Shown here one piece after another: positions 44,552 to 52,021 of a DNA stretch of 64,000 nucleotides; the stretch's first letter is position 1; the number at the start of each line of letters is the position of its first letter. The position numbers were made by a program, and so were the translations under genes. Location of the stretch: the IMG/VR virus record IMGVR_UViG_3300032334_001019, positions 54,465 to 118,464 of that record. One strand, given 5' to 3'. The notes under the pieces were generated by a model. That model was not told the DNA's origin. It was given only the letters and a program-made list of their open reading frames with translations, and did no database searches. The DNA is from a virus.

Positions 44552-45868
44552 ATGACTATCTCTAAAGCCCATTGGAACACTGAGGGCGACAATGTTCGCC
44601 TATCGATGCCACTTACCAAGGTTGACAAGGAAAGACGTATTGTCTCTGGTTTTGCATCTTTAGATAATGTTGATAAGCAAGATGACATTGTAACATCAGA
44701 GGCATCACTAGATGCATTTGCAAGATTTCGTGGAAACATTAGAGAAATGCATCAACCATCAGCAGTAGGCAAGATGGTTTCATTTAAAGAAGATAAGTAT
44801 TTTGATCCAGAGACAAAGAAATTTTATAAGGGCGTTTTTGTCTCCGCCTATATTTCTAAAGGTGCACAAGATGCATGGGAAAAAGTTCTAGATGGAACAT
44901 ACACTGGTTTTTCTATCGGCGGTAGAATGAACAAGTGGGATGATGCATATGATGAGAAATCAGATAAAACAATTCGTGTTATTAAGGAATATGATTTAGT
45001 AGAGTTGAGTCTTGTAGATTCACCAGCAAATCAATTTGCAAATATTGTTTCAGTAGAAAAAGTTGATGGTGTAGATGTAGTCAAAGGTGACGAAACAATT
45101 TTAGAGAATGTTTTTTATGATAAAGAATCTGGTATAGTAATTGCTTCAGAAAATGAATCAGAATTAAGCCCAGTTACAGGTGAACAGATGACAAATATAG
45201 GATTCGTTGAAAAAACGGATAGCGAAAAAGTTAACATGATAAAATTCTTAGTTGATAGTGCTAAAGGCATTAATACTTCTAAGATTAACAAGGAGGTAAG
45301 TCCTATGACAGAAAACACAGAAACAGTTGCAGAAGTTATTGAAACAGAAGCAGTAGTAGAAGTAGAAACGTCAGAGGTCGCTCCAGAGGTTGATGCCGTA
45401 GTTGAAACACCTACAGAAGATGTTGTTAAGGCTGATGAAGCCACATCATCTGAAGAAATTGTAAAGTCTGAAGAGACTCCTGCAGTTGAAGTAGTTGCAG
45501 AAACTTCAGAGGTATCTAAGTCAGACGAAGCAATTGTTGATGCAGTTGCAGAAATCAAGAATACCCTAACATCTGCCTTTAGCGATCTAGTATCAACAGT
45601 AAAGTCTTTGCAAGCAGAAGTAGAACTTCTTAAGTCTTCAAAGGTTGATGTTGAAGAAGCAAGAAAATCATTTGAAGCAGTTGCAAAAGATATTGCAACA
45701 GCAGCACATGAGTTCAATGAATTTGGTAAGCGAGTAGACGCTGTAGAAGCAGATACCGCTTTCCGAAAGTCTGGCGATCTCGGCGAGATAGTACAGAATC
45801 AACCTGAAACGGTTGAAAAATCCCTATGGGGCGGTAGTTTCCTCAAAACAGCCGACTTATTCAATTAA
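44552..45868 (+). CDS. Prohead protease fused to scaffold-like region
   Basis: A 438-residue protein. Residues ~1-190 are an S78-type prohead protease: ERRIVSGFASLDNVDKQDDIV, NIREMHQPSAVGKMVSF (catalytic His), TGFSIGGRMNKW (catalytic Ser) and VELSLVDSPANQFANI. From ~250 it is acidic (Val/Glu repeats) and then helical coiled coil (SAFSDLVSTVKSLQAEVELLKS), a scaffold-like domain. The protease matures the capsid and degrades the scaffold. An in-frame ATG with perfect AAGGAGGT at 45290 suggests a separate scaffold product from the same gene. Confidence 0.85.
   Translation: MTISKAHWNTEGDNVRLSMPLTKVDKERRIVSGFASLDNVDKQDDIVTSEASLDAFARFRGNIREMHQPSAVGKMVSFKEDKYFDPETKKFYKGVFVSAYISKGAQDAWEKVLDGTYTGFSIGGRMNKWDDAYDEKSDKTIRVIKEYDLVELSLVDSPANQFANIVSVEKVDGVDVVKGDETILENVFYDKESGIVIASENESELSPVTGEQMTNIGFVEKTDSEKVNMIKFLVDSAKGINTSKINKEVSPMTENTETVAEVIETEAVVEVETSEVAPEVDAVVETPTEDVVKADEATSSEEIVKSEETPAVEVVAETSEVSKSDEAIVDAVAEIKNTLTSAFSDLVSTVKSLQAEVELLKSSKVDVEEARKSFEAVAKDIATAAHEFNEFGKRVDAVEADTAFRKSGDLGEIVQNQPETVEKSLWGGSFLKTADLFN
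45305..45868 (+). CDS. Predicted nested scaffold protein (internal in-frame start)
   Basis: In frame with the protease. AAGGAGGT (45290-45297), seven bases, ATG at 45305 would give a 187-residue protein starting MTENTETVAEVIETE: acidic repeats followed by a coiled coil, ending NQPETVEKSLWGGSFLKTADLFN. The arrangement is that of lambda C/Nu3, where the scaffold is the C-terminal part of the protease gene read from an internal start. The ribosome-binding site here is among the best in the window. Confidence 0.65.
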   Translation: MTENTETVAEVIETEAVVEVETSEVAPEVDAVVETPTEDVVKADEATSSEEIVKSEETPAVEVVAETSEVSKSDEAIVDAVAEIKNTLTSAFSDLVSTVKSLQAEVELLKSSKVDVEEARKSFEAVAKDIATAAHEFNEFGKRVDAVEADTAFRKSGDLGEIVQNQPETVEKSLWGGSFLKTADLFN

Positions 45869-45906
45869 AAAAAATAAAATAAGTAAAATCACTAGGAGGT
45901 GACAAT

Positions 45907-47058
45907 ATGTCGGAGCAAGAAATAATCAAGAACCAGCCAGGTACTACAGGTACAGGGCACGTAGGTGGAACAGCACCAGGACTCTATCAGGGTCAGGGAG
46001 CATTCGCATCAGGTTCAGATGCAGGAGTTAACGTACCAGGAAACTACACAGATGGTGGAGTTTTGGGTAACATTCCTGCAGCAAATTACGGTCTAACAGA
46101 TGGACCAAACGCAGTAAACCCTTCAGGTGAGGCTGGATCAGGTATCCTACGCCCAGAGCAAGCACGTCGTTTTATTGACTACGTGTGGGATGCAACCACT
46201 CTCGCCCAAGATGGCCGTCGTGTTACTATGAGAGCCAATACAATGGAACTCGAAAAGGTAAACGTCGGAGAGCGTGTAATTCGTGCAGCAGCGCAAGCAG
46301 TTGGCGACTACACAAACGCAGGTGCAACATTCTCAAAGGTTGAATTGACTACAAAGAAGATTCGTCTTGACTGGGAAGTATCTGCAGAAGCACTAGAAGA
46401 TAACATCGAAGGTGCAGCACTAGAAGATCACATTGTCCGTTTGATGACAAATGCTTTCGGTAATGATATCGAAGACCTTGCAATCAATGGCGATGGCGCA
46501 ACAGGCAACTTCTTGTCAATCATGAATGGTTTCGTAAACCATGTTAAGACTGACGGAGATGCTCACGAAGCAGTTGTTACAGTATCTAACGATAACTGGA
46601 CAACAGATGCAATGCAGAAGATCATTCTAGCAATGCCACGCAAGTATCGTGCTATCAAGTCTAACTTGAAGTTCTATGCTGGTACAGACGCATTCCAGGG
46701 AATCATTAAGAATAATGGTACTTTGGCAGATGCAATCGCAGAAGCATTTGCTGGTACACCAGCAGGTACACCTGCAAACCGTCAGGCATACCTTGATGGT
46801 ACAGCACAGACATTCGGTGGAGCACGTACAACTCGTGTTCTAGGAATCGATGTACAGGAAGTTCCTTACTACCCTGCAGGATATGTCGACTTGACATTCC
46901 CACAGAACCGTGTTTGGGGATTCCAGCGTGACATCACTGTAAACCGTGAGTACAAGCCAAAGAAGGATACAGTAGAATATACAGTATTCGTTCGCTTCGG
47001 TATTCAGTGGGAAGAGCAGGATGCAATCGCATTCGCTGATGCTGCAGCAGATGCATAA
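45907..47058 (+). CDS. Major capsid protein (HK97 fold)
   Basis: A 383-residue capsid protein. The N-terminal ~80 residues are Gly-rich and flexible (delta-domain-like region). Then GILRPEQARRFIDYVWDATTLAQDGRRVTMRANTME leads into the shell domain, with AGATFSKVELTTKKIRLDWEVSAEALEDNIE (spine helix and E-loop context), DIEDLAINGDG and VLGIDVQEVPYYPAGYVDLTFPQ. These are typical HK97-fold features. TAGGAGGTGACAAT precedes the ATG, as expected for the most expressed virion gene. Followed by a strong terminator. Confidence 0.92.
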   Translation: MSEQEIIKNQPGTTGTGHVGGTAPGLYQGQGAFASGSDAGVNVPGNYTDGGVLGNIPAANYGLTDGPNAVNPSGEAGSGILRPEQARRFIDYVWDATTLAQDGRRVTMRANTMELEKVNVGERVIRAAAQAVGDYTNAGATFSKVELTTKKIRLDWEVSAEALEDNIEGAALEDHIVRLMTNAFGNDIEDLAINGDGATGNFLSIMNGFVNHVKTDGDAHEAVVTVSNDNWTTDAMQKIILAMPRKYRAIKSNLKFYAGTDAFQGIIKNNGTLADAIAEAFAGTPAGTPANRQAYLDGTAQTFGGARTTRVLGIDVQEVPYYPAGYVDLTFPQNRVWGFQRDITVNREYKPKKDTVEYTVFVRFGIQWEEQDAIAFADAAADA

Positions 47059-47079
47059 TCTGTAAACAGTACACTTTTA

Positions 47080-47118
47080 GGGGGAGTAGGAGTTAATTCT
47101 CCTGCTCCCCTTATTAAC
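47080..47118 (+). terminator. Strong terminator after the capsid gene
   Basis: GGGGAGTAGGAG/CTCCTGCTCCCC, 12-bp stem with one T-G pair and a 6-nt loop, then TTATTAACTT. It limits read-through from the capsid gene into the connector genes. Confidence 0.85.
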
Positions 47119-47150
47119 TTATAATGATATAATACTATTTAGGAGGAATC

Positions 47151-47609
47151 ATGGAAAATATTAATGAAAATCCAATTGTAGAAGAAGCAGTAGTAGAAGC
47201 ACCAGTAGTTGAGACACCAGTTGTTGAGGCTCCAGTTGCAGAACCTATTGTTGAGGCTCCAGTTGCAGAAGAGGCTTTTGTTCCACCACACCTACAGAAT
47301 GAGCCAGATGCTATTACAGCACCAGCATATTCAGCACCTGAAGAAGTTCAGGCTCTAGGTTCAGTTGCAGAGGGAGTCATTGGTGCTACAACAGCAGCCA
47401 AGGCACCTGCAAAAAAGAAGGAAGCATCAAAGCCAGTAAAGAAAGAAACAGTTGCATTACATTCAACTAAGAATGTTACATGGACAGGAGTAGGCAAGGT
47501 CTACCGTGGATATAACATTGTTGAAAAAGATGCAGCAGACCAGTGGCTAACTCGCTCACACATTCGTGTAGCAACACCAGAGGAAGTCGCAAAGGAATTC
47601 GGTCAGTAA
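47151..47609 (+). CDS. 152-residue head-associated protein with Glu-Ala-Pro-Val repeats
   Basis: Residues ~8-45 are repeats of E-A-P-V (PVVEAPVAEPIVEAPVAEE). A Lys/Ala-rich linker (KAPAKKKEASKPVKKE) follows, then a C-terminal ~50-residue domain (NVTWTGVGKVYRGYNIVEKDAADQWL... VATPEEVAKEFG). The position after the capsid gene and the bipartite layout fit a head decoration or connector-linked protein. AGGAGG precedes the ATG. Confidence 0.6.
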   Translation: MENINENPIVEEAVVEAPVVETPVVEAPVAEPIVEAPVAEEAFVPPHLQNEPDAITAPAYSAPEEVQALGSVAEGVIGATTAAKAPAKKKEASKPVKKETVALHSTKNVTWTGVGKVYRGYNIVEKDAADQWLTRSHIRVATPEEVAKEFGQ

Positions 47610-47612
47610 TTC

Positions 47613-48521
47613 ATGGAGGTCATGAGAGTTCCACCTTATCCTATTACAACAACTTGGAATTTGCCTTATGCAAATTATAACTATATCCAATATGTTGAGG
47701 ATCTGGTGGACCACTCAGTCGTTGAAACAGAGGTAACTTCAGATGCTAATGGAATAGTTGAGTATATCCTACCATTAGAAAAAGTTCAGTACGACAGAAA
47801 GTTTTACATTAAATTTTATGATGCAGAGCATATACATACATTGTATGAAGAAAATTTAGACATTATTAGACCATATGTAAATGCAAATAAACTTGCATCA
47901 ACTGCATCTGAAATCACAGAATACAGAATGCTTGAGTTAGTATCAAGATCCATTATTGATACCATTATTCCAAATGGTTTTTATAATCACAAACAAATTA
48001 TTCAAGCAGTAGGTCAGGGATCTGACTATTTCCCATTGTGGTATGACACAAATAAAATTTTAAAAGTTTATGAAAATAATATTTTAGTATATGATGTTGA
48101 TACACCAGAATCAAATGAGTTTGAGTATGTTATTACATTGGATAACTCTGCAATCCAAAGAACTGTTTCTGGTTTATATAATAGAGCAGAGCAGTCATTT
48201 CCAAACTTACCAGTTGGAAGAGGAGATTTGGGCTATTATGGAAGAGCATTTGTTGCATTCCCAGAAGGATATGACTATACCTTTGTTATCGATAGTGGAT
48301 ATAAAACAATTCCATCAGATGTTGAATATGCAACACAAGTATTGATGGAAGATATTAAGTGCGGTAAACTTGATTACTACAAGAGATATGTAACAGCATA
48401 TAATACAGATCAGTTTAGAATTCAATTTGATAAGTCAGTTCTTGATGGAACTGGAAACATGCTAGTAGATAAGATATTAGATAAGTACTCAAATACTATT
48501 CTTAAACCAGGGATAATCTAA
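47613..48521 (+). CDS. Head-tail connector/adaptor-like protein
   Basis: A 302-residue protein in the position of the head-tail adaptor. The first ~95 residues are beta-rich (TTTWNLPYANYNYIQYVEDLVD). The middle has EYRMLELVSRSIIDTIIPNGFYNHKQ, a helical adaptor-like segment, and the end includes TQVLMEDIKCGKLDYYKRYVTAYNTDQ. The start may be ATG 47613 or 47622, neither with a good ribosome-binding site. Function assigned by order and by this helical part. Confidence 0.6.
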   Translation: MEVMRVPPYPITTTWNLPYANYNYIQYVEDLVDHSVVETEVTSDANGIVEYILPLEKVQYDRKFYIKFYDAEHIHTLYEENLDIIRPYVNANKLASTASEITEYRMLELVSRSIIDTIIPNGFYNHKQIIQAVGQGSDYFPLWYDTNKILKVYENNILVYDVDTPESNEFEYVITLDNSAIQRTVSGLYNRAEQSFPNLPVGRGDLGYYGRAFVAFPEGYDYTFVIDSGYKTIPSDVEYATQVLMEDIKCGKLDYYKRYVTAYNTDQFRIQFDKSVLDGTGNMLVDKILDKYSNTILKPGII

Positions 48522-48967
48522 TGATATGCGAAGAGCCAGACTTTATCTTCCCTATGCAGGCAGACATATATTATCCAATTGTTGAGCAGGGTACGTACGG
48601 AAATGTTAAGAAGACTTGGATTTTAGACAAGACTATTGCTGCCAACTTTAATGCTGTAGGCTCTGCAGGTAAAGAAGAAATAACTCCTAATGTTAATATA
48701 ACACAAAAGACTCACCTTATTGGAAGAGTAAAGACAGACCTTAGAATCTCAAGTTTAGATTCCCCTCACTCAATAACAAATATCATTCTGACTAATGTTC
48801 GTGATAAGAACTGTAATTATATATACACAGAAACATCTGGTCCACGATCAGGTAAGTCTACAATATTTGAAATTGCAACACAGGAGCCTTTTGTTGGCCC
48901 ATTTGGTGGAATTGAGTATTATAATTTAGTTATCCGTAGATCTGAGAATCAGGCGGTGGATGTATGA
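48521..48967 (+). CDS. Head-closure (stopper)-like protein
   Basis: A 148-residue beta-rich protein (FIFPMQADIYYPIVEQGTYGNVKKTW, LIGRVKTDLR, STIFEIATQEPFVGP) in the usual place of the head-closure protein between adaptor and tail-completion genes. Coupled by TAATG upstream and ATGA downstream. The assignment rests mainly on order and size. Confidence 0.55.
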   Translation: MICEEPDFIFPMQADIYYPIVEQGTYGNVKKTWILDKTIAANFNAVGSAGKEEITPNVNITQKTHLIGRVKTDLRISSLDSPHSITNIILTNVRDKNCNYIYTETSGPRSGKSTIFEIATQEPFVGPFGGIEYYNLVIRRSENQAVDV

Positions 48968-49632
48968 AATTAGCATTTGATGCAAGAGCATTTAATAAAG
49001 AAATGAAGAATATTATAGATTACTCAACAGGTTTTCTTGATGGTGTTCAAAATGGTAAGAAGCAGTTTTTAAATAATCTTGGTCCAGAAATTGCAGAACT
49101 TGCATCACAATACATTGACTCAAATGCAAGGGTAGATGAACAATCACTGCACCATATCTATGAATGGTACCAAACGGGAGACTCCAATGCAAGACTATTT
49201 GATATCAAGTACACAGTAAGCAATCTTGGACTTTCATTTATAACAGAATTTAAACAGTCAACAACTATTAAAAATGGCTCTCGTGTTCCATTTTACAACA
49301 AGGCATCAATTATGGAATCTGGACAGTCAGTAACTATTGCACCAGTAAAAGCACAGGCTTTAAGATTTGAAGTTGGCGGAGAAGTTGTTTATACAAAGAG
49401 CCCAGTTGTAGTTGATAATCCTGGAGGAAATACTGCAGGTAAGTTTGCTCAAGTATTTGATACATTTTTTGGAAGATATTTTTCACAAGCGTTTTTAAGA
49501 TCTAGTGGCTTAGCAGAATATTTCAATAAGCCAGTAGTTTATAAAAAGAATTTGCCTCAAGGTTCTCGTGCAGGAAGATCTCATGGTCTTAATGTAGGGT
49601 ATCGTTGGGTAGCGAATGCGAGGATTGCATAA
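48964..49632 (+). CDS. Neck / HK97 gp10-like protein
   Basis: A 222-residue protein with an N-terminal helical stretch (FNKEMKNIIDYSTGFLDGVQNGKKQFLNNLGPEIAELASQYID) and a C-terminal basic end. The layout matches HK97 gp10-like neck proteins that join head and tail. Coupled to both neighbours. Assignment by pattern and order. Confidence 0.6.
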   Translation: MKLAFDARAFNKEMKNIIDYSTGFLDGVQNGKKQFLNNLGPEIAELASQYIDSNARVDEQSLHHIYEWYQTGDSNARLFDIKYTVSNLGLSFITEFKQSTTIKNGSRVPFYNKASIMESGQSVTIAPVKAQALRFEVGGEVVYTKSPVVVDNPGGNTAGKFAQVFDTFFGRYFSQAFLRSSGLAEYFNKPVVYKKNLPQGSRAGRSHGLNVGYRWVANARIA

Positions 49633-50177
49633 TGGCTAGTCCAACATCAACATTAAATACTCCAGGCTTATGGGTAAACAAATATCTGCAGGAAAAAATT
49701 TTTAATAACACGGAAATAGCAATGCCATTTTTCCCAACAATGCCAAGCACTATTGATGATTTGACAGAGCAGTGGGTAGTTATAAATGGAGAGAGGCTAT
49801 CTTATCAGGGTGTAGTTGCCGTATTTGACAGACTAATAAGAATGAGAAGATCTCCATTTCCACATATTAAGTGTGAGCAACTTCTTTATTATTTTTATGC
49901 TACTCAAGAAAATGTTACAGAAAATATGATTCAAGTACAGGAGGCAGTTTTAAGATTAATGGATCGTGGGGATGAAACTGCACAGGATATAAATGTCTGG
50001 GCAAAAGATAAGACTTTTGATGGTATGACTTGTAAGTTCTATTTTCATAACTTTAAGATTTACCAGTTAGAAGAAGTAAGAGACATTATTGACTTTGGAA
50101 CAGCACGTACCTTTGGCGGTAATAAGATGATCATTGACTATGATTACCACCAGCGTCAAGATATCATAAATAACTAA
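49632..50177 (+). CDS. Tail terminator-like protein
   Basis: A 181-residue protein (MASPTSTLNTPGLWVNKYLQE... FPTMPSTIDDLTEQW, PFPHIKCEQLLYYFYATQENV, LRLMDRGDETAQDIN). It sits where the tail terminator is found, just before the tail tube gene. The ATG at 49632 overlaps the previous stop (TAATG), so the longer frame from 49605 is not preferred. Confidence 0.6.
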   Translation: MASPTSTLNTPGLWVNKYLQEKIFNNTEIAMPFFPTMPSTIDDLTEQWVVINGERLSYQGVVAVFDRLIRMRRSPFPHIKCEQLLYYFYATQENVTENMIQVQEAVLRLMDRGDETAQDINVWAKDKTFDGMTCKFYFHNFKIYQLEEVRDIIDFGTARTFGGNKMIIDYDYHQRQDIINN

Positions 50178-50251
50178 TCTAAAAAAGGTGCTATAATTAA
50201 TCTTGAGGAAACAAGCCCTTTATTCCATAAAGAAAAAAGAGGTGAAAGAAT

Positions 50252-50872
50252 ATGGCTTTAGGTAATAGCAGTAACATTATCGTAGGCGCAGCGCAACTCT
50301 GGACTTTTGAAGCAGGCCAGATGGTAGACGGCGATCTTCCAGCATATGCAAGTGGCGTTAAGTACGCAACAACACTTAATGATGCAGATGAAGATTTCCG
50401 CAACATCGGTTACACCATGAACGGTTTGGAAATTCAGTTCCAACCTGATTTTGGTGAGGTTCAAGTAGACCAGGTTCTAGACGTTGCAAAGTTGTACAAG
50501 CAGGGTATGCAGGTAAATCTAAATACTACATTTGCTGAGTCAACACTTGAGAATCTTCTTGTTGCTATCGCAGCATCAGATGATGATCTAAATACTGTAG
50601 CAGGAAATCCAACACTTAACTTGAAGGCAGGAAACCTTGGTGAATGTCCAGTTGAGCGTGGTCTTGTAGCAGTAGGTCCAGGTACAGGTGACTGTGCACT
50701 TGGATCAGAATTGGAAAGAATTTATGTAGCATACCGTGCACTATCAATTGAGAATGTATCAGTATCTGCAAAGCGTGATGAAGCAACAATGTTTGAAGTT
50801 TCATTCCGTCTACTTCCAAACGATGCAGGTTCATACGGTAAGATCGTTGATCGTACAGTAACACCAGCATAA
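50252..50872 (+). CDS. Major tail (tube) protein
   Basis: A 206-residue protein starting MALGNSSNIIVGAAQLWTFEAG..., with EIQFQPDFGEVQVDQVLDVAKLYK and a beta-rich end (ALSIENVSVSAKRDEATMFEVSFRLLPND). These match siphovirus tail tube proteins, which polymerise as hexameric rings around the tape measure. Strong AGAGGTGAAAG ribosome-binding site, own extended -10 (TGCTATAAT) and a following terminator fit high expression. Confidence 0.85.
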   Translation: MALGNSSNIIVGAAQLWTFEAGQMVDGDLPAYASGVKYATTLNDADEDFRNIGYTMNGLEIQFQPDFGEVQVDQVLDVAKLYKQGMQVNLNTTFAESTLENLLVAIAASDDDLNTVAGNPTLNLKAGNLGECPVERGLVAVGPGTGDCALGSELERIYVAYRALSIENVSVSAKRDEATMFEVSFRLLPNDAGSYGKIVDRTVTPA

Positions 50873-50891
50873 TATAACTTAATATAAGATT

Positions 50892-50918
50892 GGCCCAGAC
50901 TAAAAATCTGGGCCTTTC
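50892..50918 (+). terminator. Intrinsic terminator after tail tube gene
   Basis: GGCCCAGA/TCTGGGCC perfect 8-bp stem, 7-nt loop, then TTTCT. Confidence 0.85.
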
Positions 50919-50937
50919 TGTTTGGTATACTTATATA

Positions 50938-51618
50938 ATGGCAACAGAAATATATAAATTAGGATATATCAATCTAATCGATGGAGAAGAGTTAGAAATA
51001 TCTCCACTTAAGATTAAGTATCTTAGAAGACTTATGGATGAGTTTGAAAATGTCAGGGCATCTAAAAATGATTATGAAGCAATAAGCGCATTAGCAGTAT
51101 GTGCAATGCACTGTATGAAACAATATAAACCACAAATAGCAAACTCAATTGAAGAGTTTGAAAATCACATAGATTTAAAATCAATCTATAAACTACTTGA
51201 TCTTGCAGCGGGAATTAAAATTAATGATGACTCAGAAGAACCAGTAAAAGAACAAGCAGAAAAAAGTGGAGATACATGGGAAAACCTAGATCTTGCTAAA
51301 TTAGAGTCTGAGGTATTTCTTTTGGGAATCTGGAAAGATTATGAAGAACTAGAAAAATCTTTATCTATGCCAGAATTAACATCAATATTAAATATTAAAA
51401 GAGAAGAAGATTATAATCATAAAAAATTTCTTGCAGCAATGCAAGGTGTAGACCTTGATAAAGGCAATAAAACTGATGCTTGGGAAGACTTAAAGGCAAG
51501 AGTTTTTAGTAAGGGTCAAGCAAAAGATGCAAACGACATAGTTGCTCTTCAAGGACAAAATGCACAAAAGGCTGGTTTTGGAATTGGAATGGGTCTTTCC
51601 TACGAAAAAATAGAGTAA
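50938..51618 (+). CDS. Tail-assembly chaperone, long form (gpGT-like)
   Basis: A 226-residue protein. Residues 1-100 (YKLGYINLIDGEELEISPLKIKYLRRLMDEFENV... DLKSIYKLLDLAAGIKIND) align with the whole short chaperone at 51672. The C-terminal extension (LESEVFLLGIWKDYEELEKSLSMPELTSIL, KFLAAMQGVDLDKG, DANDIVALQGQNAQKAGFGIGMGLSYE) is the T-type domain that phages normally add by programmed frameshift. Here it is encoded directly in one frame. Leaderless: TGGTATACT, six bases, ATG. Confidence 0.8.
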   Translation: MATEIYKLGYINLIDGEELEISPLKIKYLRRLMDEFENVRASKNDYEAISALAVCAMHCMKQYKPQIANSIEEFENHIDLKSIYKLLDLAAGIKINDDSEEPVKEQAEKSGDTWENLDLAKLESEVFLLGIWKDYEELEKSLSMPELTSILNIKREEDYNHKKFLAAMQGVDLDKGNKTDAWEDLKARVFSKGQAKDANDIVALQGQNAQKAGFGIGMGLSYEKIE

Positions 51619-51671
51619 AAATAAAGGTCCGCTATGGTATAATTAAGTGTTAACAACCTATGGAGGAAATA

Positions 51672-52007
51672 ATGGCTAACGCTAATGCAAAGAACGACAA
51701 GACAGAAAAGTTGTCCCTTATTGATGGAACAACATTTGAAGTTAAACCGCTAAAAATCTCACTACTAAAGCCCTTCATGAAAACTTTCCAGGGACTTTCA
51801 GAGGTAGCGGATGATAATGAGAAGTCAATGGATGTATTAATTGAATGCGTACAAATCGCTTTCCAGCAGTACTACCCAGAACTCGCTGATGACAAAGAAA
51901 AGATTGAAGATAGTTTGGATCTTCCAACTGTTTACAAAATCGTTGATGCTGCATCAGGAATTCAACTATCAGACGCTACAGCGCTGATGGGTCAAATTTC
52001 AAAGTAA
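51672..52007 (+). CDS. Tail-assembly chaperone, short form (gpG-like)
   Basis: A 111-residue protein (KLSLIDGTTFEVKPLKISLLKPFMKTF... DLPTVYKIVDAASGIQLSD) that corresponds to the N-terminal domain of the 50938 protein. GGAGG precedes the ATG at 51672 and TGGTATAAT lies upstream. No slippery heptamer is seen near its stop, so it appears to be a stand-alone G product. It binds the tape measure with the long form during tail assembly in lambda-like systems. Confidence 0.8.
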   Translation: MANANAKNDKTEKLSLIDGTTFEVKPLKISLLKPFMKTFQGLSEVADDNEKSMDVLIECVQIAFQQYYPELADDKEKIEDSLDLPTVYKIVDAASGIQLSDATALMGQISK

Positions 52008-52021
52008 AGAGGGTGTAATGA

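Noticed and set aside
51672-52021. Programmed frameshift between the short chaperone and a downstream frame
   Set aside because: No slippery heptamer near the stop and no T-like frame downstream; the T-like domain is already present in the 50938 gene.
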